DNA from: Nitrosarchaeum sp.
GTDB taxonomy: Archaea; Thermoproteota; Nitrososphaeria; Nitrososphaerales; Nitrosopumilaceae
Direction of reading: 5' to 3'
DNA: 61,145 nucleotides
NCBI GenBank assembly: GCA_021414365.1
Contig: JAIOOR010000010.1
Location: 1 to 61,145 of the forward strand
The notes under the pieces: model-generated
Told to the model about the DNA's origin: nothing
Seen by the model: the letters and a program-made list of their open reading frames with translations, nothing else
Database searches by the model: none
Shown: piece after piece, positions 8,845-17,370 of the stretch
Layout of the letters: each line of letters opens with the position of its first letter
How positions within the stretch are numbered: the first letter of the stretch is position 1
Position numbers and translations under genes: made by a program

Positions 8845-9582
8845 ATGGATTTCACCTATAGTAAGGTCAAAACAGGAATTCCAGGACTTGATTCTATTAT
8901 ATCTGGAGGATTGAAAAAAAACCGCACTGTTGTCATCTCAGGTCCTCCAGGTAGTGGGAAGACAACTTTTGGATTGCAATTTTTACATTCTGGTTCTAAA
9001 GACTTTGATGAATCCTGTGTTTATGTTTCAATGTCTCAAAACATCACAGAAATAAAAAATGACTGTAAATCATTTGGCTGGGATCTTGATGATTTGATAA
9101 GTAGAGATAAAATTTTAATGGTTGACGCAAGGCCATTTAAAATTCAAGATGAATTGATTGGCAAAGATGATTCTTTGTATCGAGGTGAACAGATGCCGTT
9201 TGAACACTTAACAAAATTATTGCTAAGTAGCATTAAAAGAATTGAAGCTAAACGAGTAGTCATTGACTCTATTACAATTTTGGCAATGCAATATCAAGAC
9301 AAGTTTTACATGCGTCAGGGATTACAGGGAATGATTCAGGCATTAGAAAATTTTGGAGTAACATCAATAATAATATCTGAAAACTCTGGAAACGATGAAA
9401 TTCCTTTAGAGTGGTTTGTTGCATCAGGAATTATCCAAATTAGGCACACTAGAAAAGAAGACACAATGGAAAGATCAATTCAAGTAACAAAAATGCGTGG
9501 CATAAAACATAGTCAACAAATTCATCCGATAATTATTGATGAAAATGGGATGCACATACAACATCCAAGGTTGATCCCGTAG
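8845..9582 (+). CDS. KaiC-like RecA-superfamily ATPase
   Basis: A 245-aa single-domain KaiC-type ATPase. The Walker A motif GPPGSGKTT begins near residue 33, preceded by TGIPGLDSIISGG, which is the KaiC/GvpD hallmark. The Walker B strand is VVIDSIT near residue 141. Such archaeal stand-alone KaiC domains are signalling or regulatory ATPases of mostly unknown target; FlaH is a relative. It follows the TrmB gene by 72 nt in the same direction and may be co-regulated. It is not a circadian KaiC, which has two domains. Confidence 0.87.
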   Translation: MDFTYSKVKTGIPGLDSIISGGLKKNRTVVISGPPGSGKTTFGLQFLHSGSKDFDESCVYVSMSQNITEIKNDCKSFGWDLDDLISRDKILMVDARPFKIQDELIGKDDSLYRGEQMPFEHLTKLLLSSIKRIEAKRVVIDSITILAMQYQDKFYMRQGLQGMIQALENFGVTSIIISENSGNDEIPLEWFVASGIIQIRHTRKEDTMERSIQVTKMRGIKHSQQIHPIIIDENGMHIQHPRLIP

Positions 9583-9583
9583 T

Positions 9584-10807
9584 CTATTTCCTTTTTTTAA
9601 TTTGTTGAACAACCATTGGCAAAAATGCCCCCACATCAGTGACTATTCCTAATGCTTGCCATGTACCTCTATCCATGAGCTTAGTTACTGTTGGTTGATT
9701 AATGTCAATTACAATTACTTTGACATTTGCAGGTAACATATTTCCAGTTGCAATAGAGTGAAGCATTGTGGAAATCATTATCACCATATTTGCATCTTTG
9801 AGGATTTTTTTATACTCTTTTTGTGCAACTGCCACATCTGTTATCACATCTGGTAATGGGCCATCATCTCGAATAGAGCCTGCCAACACAAAAGGAATGT
9901 TATTTTTTACACACTGGTACATTATACCCCGTGTTAATTTTTTAGTCTTGACCATGTTTGCAATAGAGCCTGCACGAAAAACTGCGTTTATCGTTTCCAT
10001 GTGATTTCTATGTCCACGGTATGCCAAAGTTGCATCATGGACATTCATGCCAAGGGATGTTCCAAGTGTGGCATACTCTATATCGTGAACTGCTAATGCA
10101 TTTCCCGCTAAAATTCCATCTATAAATCCAAGTTTAATTAATTCTGCAACTGAATCTGCTGCACCAGTATGGACGATCGCAGGACCGCCTACGATTATTA
10201 TTTTTCCTCCTGTTTTTTTTGTTTTATAGATGTCTTCTGCAACTTTTTTTGCAATGTGTTGAGTTGGTCGTTCACTTGAACTAGAACTACCCATAAATTC
10301 AAAAACGTTTACTCCTTCTCTCGGGCGCTCTGGAGGGGTTATCTTAATCCCACTTTCGCCTACTACTATTTCATCACCTTTTTTTACATCTCTTACAGGT
10401 AAACAATATGCTCTATTGTCTCTAAGTAGGATGCATTTGTCCATCATCATGTTTTCAACTTGAATCCACTTGTTATTATGAAAAATCTGCGTATGATTAT
10501 TTGTGGTACTGTAAAAATCTTCAGGCATTACCATGTCTTTTGGTGCTTTTTTTAGTACGACTGTTTTTTGTATTTTTGAAACAGCACCTTCCCGATAAAT
10601 GGTTTCTAAAATTTCATCAAGATGTTTTTGATTCTTTCCTGTAACTGATAATCTTGCATATGATGGATCTTTTTTCTTTTTTCCTATGCTAATTTCTTCT
10701 ACCTGAAATTCTCCATGAAGATCCATTATTTTATCGAATATTTTTGTAAGAATAGAAGAATCAATAAGATGACCGCTAACTTCGATCTCCTGAGAAAATT
10801 TAGCCAT
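9584..10807 (-). CDS. TIGR00300 family protein, archaeal ornithine cyclodeaminase type
   Basis: A 407-aa protein of the LOR/SDH-like TIGR00300 family. The N-terminal 100 residues form an ACT-like domain (EIEVSGHLIDSSIL). The C-terminal part has a Rossmann-like NAD-binding region with GGPAIVHTGAADS and the family signature DGILAGNALAVHDIE. A characterised methanogen member converts ornithine to proline, so that function is the best guess. It ends one base from the convergent KaiC-like gene. No neighbouring arginine or proline pathway gene is in this window. Confidence 0.88.
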   Translation of the reverse strand: MAKFSQEIEVSGHLIDSSILTKIFDKIMDLHGEFQVEEISIGKKKKDPSYARLSVTGKNQKHLDEILETIYREGAVSKIQKTVVLKKAPKDMVMPEDFYSTTNNHTQIFHNNKWIQVENMMMDKCILLRDNRAYCLPVRDVKKGDEIVVGESGIKITPPERPREGVNVFEFMGSSSSSERPTQHIAKKVAEDIYKTKKTGGKIIIVGGPAIVHTGAADSVAELIKLGFIDGILAGNALAVHDIEYATLGTSLGMNVHDATLAYRGHRNHMETINAVFRAGSIANMVKTKKLTRGIMYQCVKNNIPFVLAGSIRDDGPLPDVITDVAVAQKEYKKILKDANMVIMISTMLHSIATGNMLPANVKVIVIDINQPTVTKLMDRGTWQALGIVTDVGAFLPMVVQQIKKRK

Positions 10808-10886
10808 TGTTATTCTAATTATAATGATAACAAAAGCTTTACGCTGATTTTTTTTGACTATTCTTGGTAAAAAATTGTTAATTTGA

Positions 10887-11234
10887 CTATACTGGAAGAG
10901 TCACTTTGCCTTTGTATTCTACAATACTGTCTTTATGAAACAGTTCCTCCAAAATAATTTTTTGCTCCTTTGTCACTCCTTGAACAATTGTCTTAGAAAT
11001 TCCATTATTGTCAACTAATGCAAGTATGTATCCACTATTATCAGTTAAAACAAACCCTGCTGATTCATCTACAAATGCATAAAGGTTCTCTTCACCTACC
11101 GGTTCCCAAACATTCGTTTTGTTGTCTCTTAATGCTAGTGCAGGCATTGCTTTTCCATTTGTTAATTTATTTAGATATTCTCTTGCATTTGCTACTCTTT
11201 TCTGTCCTGTTTTTAAAGCCTTAAAATATTGCAC
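10887..11234 (-). CDS. Hypothetical protein, 115 aa
   Basis: A basic N-terminus (MQYFKALKTGQKRVANAREYL) is followed by a beta-rich body with alternating hydrophobic residues ending KVTLPV. It has no signal peptide, membrane segment or cysteines. I do not recognise the family. Codon use and the good separation from neighbours suggest a real gene. It lies upstream, in the same direction, of the cyclodeaminase gene, 79 nt away. Confidence 0.65.
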   Translation of the reverse strand: MQYFKALKTGQKRVANAREYLNKLTNGKAMPALALRDNKTNVWEPVGEENLYAFVDESAGFVLTDNSGYILALVDNNGISKTIVQGVTKEQKIILEELFHKDSIVEYKGKVTLPV

Positions 11235-11371
11235 AACATAAAGAAAATATCGTTGTTATAAAAACAATCTCTTATGAAAGTGGCATAAAAAATTCAGAAA
11301 ATTATTATCTCGTCTCATCATAAAAATTAATAATCAAAATCATACTTGGAAGTCCTATTTTTAAAATTAAA

Positions 11372-12112
11372 TTATGATCGAGCAAACATTCCAATAATTT
11401 TATAATCTGCACTTGTACCGGAATTGAATATCGATGATTTTACCGTACCATAATCTTTGTGTTCTACAATTACATCCATATAATACGGAGAACCAGAAAC
11501 ATCATTTATTACAGTTTTAAAATTCGATGTATGGAAAGTTCCAGAAAATATTTCTTTTTCGGATGTTCTAATTATTACATTTGCACTTATTGTATTACCT
11601 GTTACATCAAAATATTGAAGCAAAACATCACCATTGGTTTGTTGAACAGATGATAATGAAAGTTTTTCATTTATGATTGCATTTGAATCTGTGTTCTCTG
11701 ATGCAATGTCTATATTCTCATGTGAATTATTAATTGGTAGATTTATCGGATTTGTAGATATGATTGTAGGTTCTGGAGAATCTTGTATCGTATTATTTTT
11801 AAAAATTTTTCCAATGTCATTTAAAATATTTATTTTGGATATTTTTTCCTTCAATACATCTTGAGAAGATTCTTTTGCACTGTTTATTTGATTGTTGATA
11901 GAATTGGTTTTTTCATTCATCAACTTTGCTGAAGAATCTAAACTATTTTCAACGGATTTTGCAGTTTTTGTTCCTATGTTTCCCATATTATCTTTCATAG
12001 AATCAATTACATTACTTGATGCATTGCTGAAAATTGTATTATTTTGTGTTGAAAATATTGCCAATCCTATGAGCAATACTGCAGAAATTGCAATTATTTT
12101 TATAAACATCAA
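11372..12112 (-). CDS. Membrane-anchored extracellular protein with coiled-coil stalk
   Basis: A 246-aa protein. The first 20 residues are a hydrophobic signal or anchor (FIKIIAISAVLLIGLAIF). Residues about 35-95 are rich in Ser, Asn, Lys and Gln with heptad-like spacing, suggesting a coiled stalk. The C-terminal 90 residues are beta-rich (QTNGDVLLQYFDVTGN and later), like a small Ig or carboxypeptidase-regulatory fold. It is probably exposed outside the cell. Function is unknown; there is no operon partner. Confidence 0.65.
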   Translation of the reverse strand: MMFIKIIAISAVLLIGLAIFSTQNNTIFSNASSNVIDSMKDNMGNIGTKTAKSVENSLDSSAKLMNEKTNSINNQINSAKESSQDVLKEKISKINILNDIGKIFKNNTIQDSPEPTIISTNPINLPINNSHENIDIASENTDSNAIINEKLSLSSVQQTNGDVLLQYFDVTGNTISANVIIRTSEKEIFSGTFHTSNFKTVINDVSGSPYYMDVIVEHKDYGTVKSSIFNSGTSADYKIIGMFARS

Positions 12113-12269
12113 TTAATAATTTAAAAAATATTTTTTAGACAGGATGTGAAAAAATACACGATAATGATTAATTTTATTTAGCTAATTCAAATAATCATAA
12201 AAATTATCTATAGTACAAATTTTTGATTTTGTACGCAAGATTGTTATATCTTTCAAATAAGATGAAATC

Positions 12270-12551
12270 ATGCCTCTGACAAATAACGTAATAATAAAAT
12301 TAAATGATATAACTACTATTGTTGAAGATAAAAATAAACTAAAAGAAGAAGAAATTGAGGTTATCAAATCAATTTTTAAAGAAATTCTTGAAAATGGAGA
12401 AAGATATGATGTGGATGATATTGAATCATGGTTTGAAAATGAGGGTAGTTGGCAAAACAAAGCAACTAGAATTAGAGTGATCAATCTCTCACATTACGTT
12501 CAAGACAAATATGAGCAGTCAACAAGACTGAGAATCATTTCAGATAAATAA
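12270..12551 (+). CDS. Hypothetical acidic protein, 93 aa
   Basis: A soluble, charged, mostly helical protein with a central KLKEEEIEVIKSIFKEIL segment and a C-terminal WQNKATRIRVINLSHYV region. No family is recognised. The opposite-strand frame covering the same bases looks like a shadow, being Ser/Ile/Leu-biased. A TATA-like TTATATC lies about 25 bases upstream of the ATG, consistent with a leaderless transcript. Confidence 0.6.
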   Translation: MPLTNNVIIKLNDITTIVEDKNKLKEEEIEVIKSIFKEILENGERYDVDDIESWFENEGSWQNKATRIRVINLSHYVQDKYEQSTRLRIISDK

Positions 12552-12556
12552 TTCCA

Positions 12557-12784
12557 TTAAATTTCTAATTGCTCTAAAAGTCTTCCAACAATTTTTGCAT
12601 TTTCTTTTCGCTCATTTAATATCTCATTGATTCTGACACTTTTTGTCTTATCGTCTAAAGAAATTATCTGAAAATATTCCTCATCCAAGTCGTTATTTGC
12701 CTGTAATCTCTTAATTATTTCAAAGAGTATGCCTATTATCTGTTTTTGCGCTTCAATTAATTCATCTTTGCTTTTTTCAATCAT
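12557..12784 (-). CDS. Small helical hypothetical protein after HD gene
   Basis: A 75-aa, Glu/Lys-rich helical protein (KDELIEAQKQIIGILFEI and a C-terminal NAKIVGRLLEQLEI). Its start codon overlaps the last bases of the HD-domain gene upstream, so it is translationally coupled to it. It has no recognisable domain. A partner or regulator role for the HD enzyme is possible but only inferred from the overlap. Confidence 0.6.
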   Translation of the reverse strand: MIEKSKDELIEAQKQIIGILFEIIKRLQANNDLDEEYFQIISLDDKTKSVRINEILNERKENAKIVGRLLEQLEI

Positions 12785-13310
12785 ATCCTACAATCTCTTT
12801 AAATAATTTTAATAATTTTGGATCTGATAATTCCTTTTTTGCTGATTTAAAAAATGAATCTAGTTTTTCTTTAGAATACCCCTCATCTGAATAAATTTTA
12901 GCTTGTAAAGCCATTTCTAATTTATCTAATTGATGAACTATTTTTGCTTCTGCTGAATCATTTAACGCATATTCCTCCCAAAGATCATTGTACTGTTTTT
13001 GAAGTAAAATTGGCAATTCTTTTAAAATTTTTTTCATTGTATTATTTTCTAATAATCTTTTTTCATTTTTAGAAATTTTCTCTGGTGTAATATCGCCTGT
13101 GATTGATTCTGCCAAATCATGTAAAAGAATAATTTTTAAAATTTTTTCCGTATTGTAATTTTCTAAATCTGAAAAAATCATGCCTATGACAGACATCGAA
13201 AATACGTGGTCTGCAACTGATTCCGGTTTATCTATGGATAGTTTATCAATCCATCCTTGACGTGGAATTTTTTTTAGATTTGCAGAAGTTTGAAAAAAAT
13301 TTAGAATCAA
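12777..13310 (-). CDS. HD-domain phosphohydrolase, HDDC2/YfbR-like
   Basis: A 177-aa HD protein. The metal ligands are in place: H34 in SVADHVF, the HD pair in LLHDLAES, and a distal Asp in HQLDKLEMALQA. The N-terminal pattern LKKIPRQGW and the GDITPEKIS loop are typical of the HDDC2/YfbR group, whose characterised members remove phosphate from 5'-deoxynucleotides. It is a soluble enzyme of nucleotide salvage or clean-up. It overlaps the small gene that follows. Confidence 0.87.
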   Translation of the reverse strand: MILNFFQTSANLKKIPRQGWIDKLSIDKPESVADHVFSMSVIGMIFSDLENYNTEKILKIILLHDLAESITGDITPEKISKNEKRLLENNTMKKILKELPILLQKQYNDLWEEYALNDSAEAKIVHQLDKLEMALQAKIYSDEGYSKEKLDSFFKSAKKELSDPKLLKLFKEIVGYD

Positions 13311-13499
13311 GACAGTAGTGTTTTCTTCATATGAAATGATTCTGAATTTTGAAAATAGATGTTATGACGATTGACTGATTTATATTTATATTCAAATTTT
13401 GAATTAATTTGTGCGTAATTACCTTTAGACAACACTTGATTTCATAAGTAAATGGTAATAAATAATTCGAATAACATAATAGTTTAAGATATTTTTCAT

Positions 13500-14042
13500 A
13501 TGTTGTTGAAAATTTATACGAAGACTGGTGATGATGGAATCACTGGGTTGCAAGGAAATTTGAGAATATCTAAATCCCATCCAAGAATTAGCGCTTATGG
13601 TGCAATTGATGAATCTAATGCTGTTTTGGGAATAGTTATGTCTTTTGAATTGGATGAAGATATTGCTAAACTGCTGAATTTAATTCAAAATGAATTATTT
13701 GTTGTTGGGGCAGATCTTTCAAATCCAAATCTTAAAGATGATAAAAATAGAGTCACATCTAACATGATAGATAATTTAGAAAAATACATAGATAAATTTG
13801 AAGATGAGTTAACCCCGCTGACTAATTTTATATTGCCTGGAGGAAATAATGTTGCTTCTCATCTTCATCATGTTAGAACGGTTATCCGACGAGCCGAGAC
13901 TTGCATAGTGTTATTAGATGAACAAGAAAAACTAAATCCTGAATGTATAAAATATGTTAATCGATTATCTGATTTGTTTTTTGTCTTAGGTAGAGTATTA
14001 AATAAAAGAAAAGGACAAAATGACATAATTTGGAAAATCTAG
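13500..14042 (+). CDS. Cob(I)alamin adenosyltransferase, PduO type
   Basis: A 180-aa PduO-type adenosyltransferase that moves the adenosyl group of ATP to cob(I)alamin to make coenzyme B12. Motifs visible are the N-terminal ATP loop TKTGDDGITGL, the YGAIDESNA segment, the VRTVIRRAE helix with the conserved Arg, and NRLSDLFFVLGR. Length is normal for the single-domain family. Thaumarchaea make cobalamin, and the hydroxypropionate/hydroxybutyrate cycle uses a B12-dependent methylmalonyl-CoA mutase, so the enzyme fits the organism. Confidence 0.93.
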   Translation: MLLKIYTKTGDDGITGLQGNLRISKSHPRISAYGAIDESNAVLGIVMSFELDEDIAKLLNLIQNELFVVGADLSNPNLKDDKNRVTSNMIDNLEKYIDKFEDELTPLTNFILPGGNNVASHLHHVRTVIRRAETCIVLLDEQEKLNPECIKYVNRLSDLFFVLGRVLNKRKGQNDIIWKI

Positions 14043-14222
14043 TGATGGTTATTGATTCATTCAATTGACTAAGACATGTTGTATCTTGTTAAATTTATCA
14101 CTTGTTTTTGATTTTTAACAGTATTGTTTAATTTTAATTGTATTTTATGATAATTCCTATTATTTTCAAATATTTGTAATAAAGACAACTTTTAATTCCT
14201 CAAGCAAAAACAAATTTGTTGT

Positions 14223-14296
14223 GCCAGCGTAGCTCAGCCTGGGAGAGCACTCGGCTGAAGACCGGGCTGTCGGGCGTTCAAATCCCCCCGCTGGCA
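14223..14296 (+). tRNA. tRNA-Phe (anticodon GAA)
   Basis: A full 74-nt cloverleaf. The acceptor GCCAGCG pairs with CGCTGGC and the discriminator is A at 14296. The D arm is GCTC/GAGC and the anticodon stem is CTCGG/CCGGG with one T-G pair. The loop CTGAAGA gives anticodon GAA. The T loop is TTCAAAT. The T stem GGGCG/CCCCC has one C-C mismatch at the fourth pair. CCA is not encoded and there is no intron. A TATA-like CTTTTAAT lies about 30 bases upstream. Confidence 0.95.
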
Positions 14297-14354
14297 TTTT
14301 TAATTTTAGTATGTTGAAAACCAAAATCTACAAATGATTTCAAATAAACTAATT

Positions 14355-15434
14355 TTATTGTACAATAGTTTTTTGTTTGTTCGTTTTTGGTAAAATTACT
14401 GAAAATGCAGATGGATGATTTTTATAGATTAATTTGCCTCCATGCTGTTCTATGATCATTTTGCAAATAGCTAATCCTAGTCCACTTCCATGTTGTTTTG
14501 TTGTAAACATTGGTTCAAACATTTTAGTTTGTACTTCTGAGCTTATTCCTTCTCCGGAATCTTCAAAATAAACTTCGATACTACTGTCATTATTGAGCAT
14601 TTTTACCGTAATGTAACCTTGACCCCTAATGGCTTCTAATGCATTTTTGATTAGATTTACAAATACGGCTTCTAATTTTCTCTCATCGCATAGAATGGGC
14701 ATGTCATTACCTTCAATTTTTAAATTCACTGATGATGGTATCTCTAAATTGTCAATTGATGCATTTAAGATTTGTTTTAATGTGTTTTGTTTTAAATTAA
14801 GTTCAGACATTCTTACAAATTCTAAAACATCTTCGATGATGTGAGTTATTTTTGAAATCGCATCTGTAATTCTTTGCTGATTTTTTATTTTATCCATTAC
14901 GCTGATGTTTGGTGATTGACATAAGATATCATGAGACATTCTTAATTTAGATAATGGATTTCTTATGTCATGTGCTAATCTTGATGTAAATTGTCCAATC
15001 ATGGCCATTTTTTCACTTCTCATCAAGTCACTTGACTGTTCTTGGATCTTCTTTTCTAGGAAAATCTGTTTTATGGAGAGTTCTTTTTCTTTCTTGATAA
15101 CTTTGCCCAGATCTATTTTTAATAATTCATTAAGTTTGCTATAATTGGATTTTTCTACACTTATGGATTTTAATTCATTTTCTAGATGAGCATTTTTTTC
15201 TTGGATTGATTTAGTCATATTTTCAACAAAAGAAATCTTTTCTTGAAGTTGATGGTTTACTTTAGTCATCTCAGCTACTCGCTCGTTTGCCATTTTATTC
15301 ATCTCTTGCATACGGAAATCATTTTCTTTGAGTTCTTTTTTAGCTAGTTCCAAATCTTTTAATGCATTAATTGAAATTTGAGCTAAATCTCGTAATACTG
15401 GATCATTTTCAAGAGGACTATCTGTTAGCATCAT
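14355..15434 (-). CDS. Cytosolic histidine kinase with coiled-coil N-terminus
   Basis: A 359-aa soluble kinase. Residues 20-140 are a long charged coiled coil with no PAS or membrane segment. The H box RLAHDIRNPL carries H155. The HATPase part has the N box VNLIKNALEAI, the G1 motif DSGEGIS, the F box MFEPMFTTK and the G2 motif GSGLGLAI, so it should be active. How it senses a signal is unclear; the coiled coil may bind a partner. A 19-bp palindrome of the recurring type lies upstream at 15466. No receiver gene is adjacent. Confidence 0.92.
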   Translation of the reverse strand: MMLTDSPLENDPVLRDLAQISINALKDLELAKKELKENDFRMQEMNKMANERVAEMTKVNHQLQEKISFVENMTKSIQEKNAHLENELKSISVEKSNYSKLNELLKIDLGKVIKKEKELSIKQIFLEKKIQEQSSDLMRSEKMAMIGQFTSRLAHDIRNPLSKLRMSHDILCQSPNISVMDKIKNQQRITDAISKITHIIEDVLEFVRMSELNLKQNTLKQILNASIDNLEIPSSVNLKIEGNDMPILCDERKLEAVFVNLIKNALEAIRGQGYITVKMLNNDSSIEVYFEDSGEGISSEVQTKMFEPMFTTKQHGSGLGLAICKMIIEQHGGKLIYKNHPSAFSVILPKTNKQKTIVQ

Positions 15435-15465
15435 TTTTGATTAGAATTTGTATGATATTACCTAA

Positions 15466-15484
15466 AGTTTGTTTAAAGCAAACA
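15466..15484. promoter_or_regulatory. Recurring 19-bp palindrome: AGTTTG-N7-CAAACA
   Basis: AGTTTGTTTAAAGCAAACA is centred about 40 bases upstream of the kinase start at 15434. The inner five positions on each side are perfectly inverted (GTTTG/CAAAC) with a 7-base spacer, as in the other sites of this window. A TATA-like GGTAATATC on the reverse strand lies between site and gene. Confidence 0.55.
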
Positions 15485-15567
15485 AACGTGAGCCTAGTAC
15501 AAATAAAATATGTTGATGCATAAGTCAATCGTATTTTGTTCATTAATTTTCATATTTGTATGAAGGT

Positions 15568-15699
15568 ATGATAATAATGAATCAATCAATACAAATTTCA
15601 AGTAATATACAAAAATCTCTTCAAAAAAATGCTCCTGACGTATTAAATACATACAAGTCGTATTTGGAATTTCTTAAAGATGTGGAAATTTGCGACTAA
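15568..15699 (+). CDS. Possible small protein, 43 aa
   Basis: An ATG-initiated frame of 43 codons ending in TAA, translating to MIIMNQSIQI and a later NTYKSYLEFLKDVEIC. It lies in the 275-base gap between two kinase genes. The amino-acid mix is protein-like and amphipathic, and there is an A+T-rich promoter-like region upstream, but there is no homology I can recognise. The second ATG (codon 4) is an alternative start. Confidence 0.35.
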   Translation: MIIMNQSIQISSNIQKSLQKNAPDVLNTYKSYLEFLKDVEICD

Positions 15700-15709
15700 T
15701 TCCATTCTC

Positions 15710-16807
15710 TTATTTACTGATTTGAGACACTAAATCAGATTTTTTTGGTAACGTCACTGTAAATATCGTTGGTTGAGATTTAACAGAAATTGTGCCATTA
15801 TGTGCACTGATAATTGATTTTACACTGGAAAGCCCAAGTCCGGTTCCTTGCTGTTTAGTGGTAAACATTGGTTCAAATATTTTATCTATGATGTGTTCTG
15901 GAATGCCACTCCCAGAGTCTTCAATTTCAATTATGGCCAAATTGTCTGACTCTTTGAATCTTATTTTGATTCTGCCGTTTTCATTAATTGCTTGAATGCC
16001 ATTTAAAATGATGTTGACTAATACAACAGAAATTCGTTTTTTATCACACCACAACTTAATGTCATTTTTTGGAAGTTCAAATTGTACCTTATTTGGAATG
16101 TGAATTGAATCGAGTGCATCTGCAAGAATTTCTGATAATGAATATTTTTCAAATAACATCCTGTCATGTCTGACAAAATCTAGTACATCTTCTATTTGAT
16201 GAGTAATTCTGTCTATGGAACGGTCAATTTTATCCATATTTTTTAATTTAACATCATCGACAGCATACAAAATTTTAAGGTTTTCTACCGCTGCTCGTAT
16301 TACAGAGAGAGGATTTCGTATATCATGAGCTATTCGTGAGGAAAGCTCTCCAATTAGTTCAAATCTTTCTCGTAATACCTGTGTTTCTGTCCACTGTTTC
16401 TGATCTGTTATGTCTGTAGATATGGCGATGTATTGTAGGATGTTTCCATCAGATTCAAAAATTGGTATAATTGTAATTTTTTGCCAAAAGTAAGTGCCAT
16501 CTTTAGCTTTGTTTTTTATTTCTCCATGCCAAATCTTTCCATTTGTTATTGATTTCCACATATTTTCATAAAACTCCTTAGAATGAAAATTTGATTTTAA
16601 AATTCTATGATTCTTTCCTAAAATCTCAGTTTCAGAGTATTTTGAAATTTTACAAAATTTTTCATTCACATATGTAATGTCGCCATTTGTATTAGTAATT
16701 ACAAGAATTGATGTTTGATCTAAAGCATACTGAATATTTTCTAAATTTTTTATTTTACTGTTAATACTTATTTTTCGAAAGTTTATTTTACCTGAGGAAT
16801 CACTCAC
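15710..16807 (-). CDS. PAS-domain histidine kinase, cytosolic
   Basis: A 365-aa kinase with no membrane segment. A PAS domain spans about residues 25-135 (NGDITYVNEKF, then KAKDGTYFW), of the same type as the PAS at the end of the chemoreceptor at 34.4 kb. The H box RIAHDIRNPL has H161. The N box VNIILNGIQAI, G1 DSGSGIP, F box and G2 GTGLGL are intact. The PAS core could bind a small ligand or haem, but no ligand residue can be named. It is followed by a small possible gene and the coiled-coil kinase. Confidence 0.92.
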   Translation of the reverse strand: MSDSSGKINFRKISINSKIKNLENIQYALDQTSILVITNTNGDITYVNEKFCKISKYSETEILGKNHRILKSNFHSKEFYENMWKSITNGKIWHGEIKNKAKDGTYFWQKITIIPIFESDGNILQYIAISTDITDQKQWTETQVLRERFELIGELSSRIAHDIRNPLSVIRAAVENLKILYAVDDVKLKNMDKIDRSIDRITHQIEDVLDFVRHDRMLFEKYSLSEILADALDSIHIPNKVQFELPKNDIKLWCDKKRISVVLVNIILNGIQAINENGRIKIRFKESDNLAIIEIEDSGSGIPEHIIDKIFEPMFTTKQQGTGLGLSSVKSIISAHNGTISVKSQPTIFTVTLPKKSDLVSQISK

Positions 16808-16938
16808 ATCAAAAATACATCATCTAAGTATATGATTATATCGTTAAAAATATTATTAAAATACGTTTTTTAGATTCATTATTATGCTCAGTAATTATTT
16901 TTTGTCTTTTTACTTGTTCACACGCCTAAAAACTATTT

Positions 16939-17103
16939 TTAATTTTTCATTCTTAGTATTAACTGAGTCAATCCTTCTATGGTATGTTCTATTCCATGCT
17001 CCTCAATAGAATGTTTTTGATATTTTTCGATTAACTCCGAATCATTTCCTTCTATCTCATATTTACAGTCAAAACCATAATTACAACAAGATATTTTTGT
17101 CAT
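16939..17103 (-). CDS. DUF1059-like small Cys/His protein, 54 aa
   Basis: A short frame from ATG at 17103 to TAA at 16939. The protein starts MTKISCCNYGFDCKYEIEG and has Cys at 6, 7 and 13 and His at 31, 36 and 40, with the HSIEEHG segment. This layout matches DUF1059 proteins, small Cys- and His-containing proteins common in archaea whose role is unknown; metal binding is plausible. A GC-rich multi-hairpin segment lies 110-190 bases upstream on the same strand and could be its leader or a separate RNA. Confidence 0.7.
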   Translation of the reverse strand: MTKISCCNYGFDCKYEIEGNDSELIEKYQKHSIEEHGIEHTIEGLTQLILRMKN

Positions 17104-17136
17104 AATGTTTTTTCTACACTACAAGATAAATGATCT

Positions 17137-17155
17137 AGTTTGTTCAATTAACTCA
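17137..17155. promoter_or_regulatory. Weak match to recurring 19-bp palindrome
   Basis: On the reverse strand the half AATTGAACAAACT matches the right half of the strong site at 43735, but the left half is degraded. It lies 34-52 bases upstream of the DUF1059-like gene. It is listed as a weak candidate only. Confidence 0.25.
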
Positions 17156-17213
17156 AATAGGCTTTGTAATGACAATTCTAATTTTTCTGAATATGAAAAT
17201 TTTAATCTGTAAC

Positions 17214-17290
17214 CTCCCCCGAGGGGAGTCGCAAGGGACGCGACATCCCATCGAGAGTTATCGATGACAAATAATATCACCCCATTGGGT
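17214..17290. ncRNA. GC-rich multi-hairpin segment, possible structured RNA
   Basis: In a very A+T-rich gap, about 77 bases form a row of stem-loops. CTCCCC/GGGGAG with loop CGA is at 17214-17228. GGGAGTCGC pairs with GCGAC-A-TCCC across a 7-base loop, giving nine pairs with one bulge at 17224-17249. CATCGA/TCGATG is at 17249-17266, and ACCC/GGGT at 17279-17290. The first two share bases and exclude each other, as in an attenuator. No frame explains the segment. Strand is not determined; it may be a small RNA or the leader of the DUF1059-like gene on the reverse strand. Confidence 0.5.
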
Positions 17291-17370
17291 TAATTGGATA
17301 TTGTATGTACGAATTACTCACTCTGTTTATTTTTCAGAAATTGCTGAGATATTTTTTAAATTAGAAATAA

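Noticed and set aside
12182-12484. Reverse-strand frame of 100 codons opposite the 93-aa gene.
   Set aside because: Ser/Ile/Leu-biased as expected for an antisense shadow of a Lys/Glu-rich gene; the forward frame has better promoter placement.
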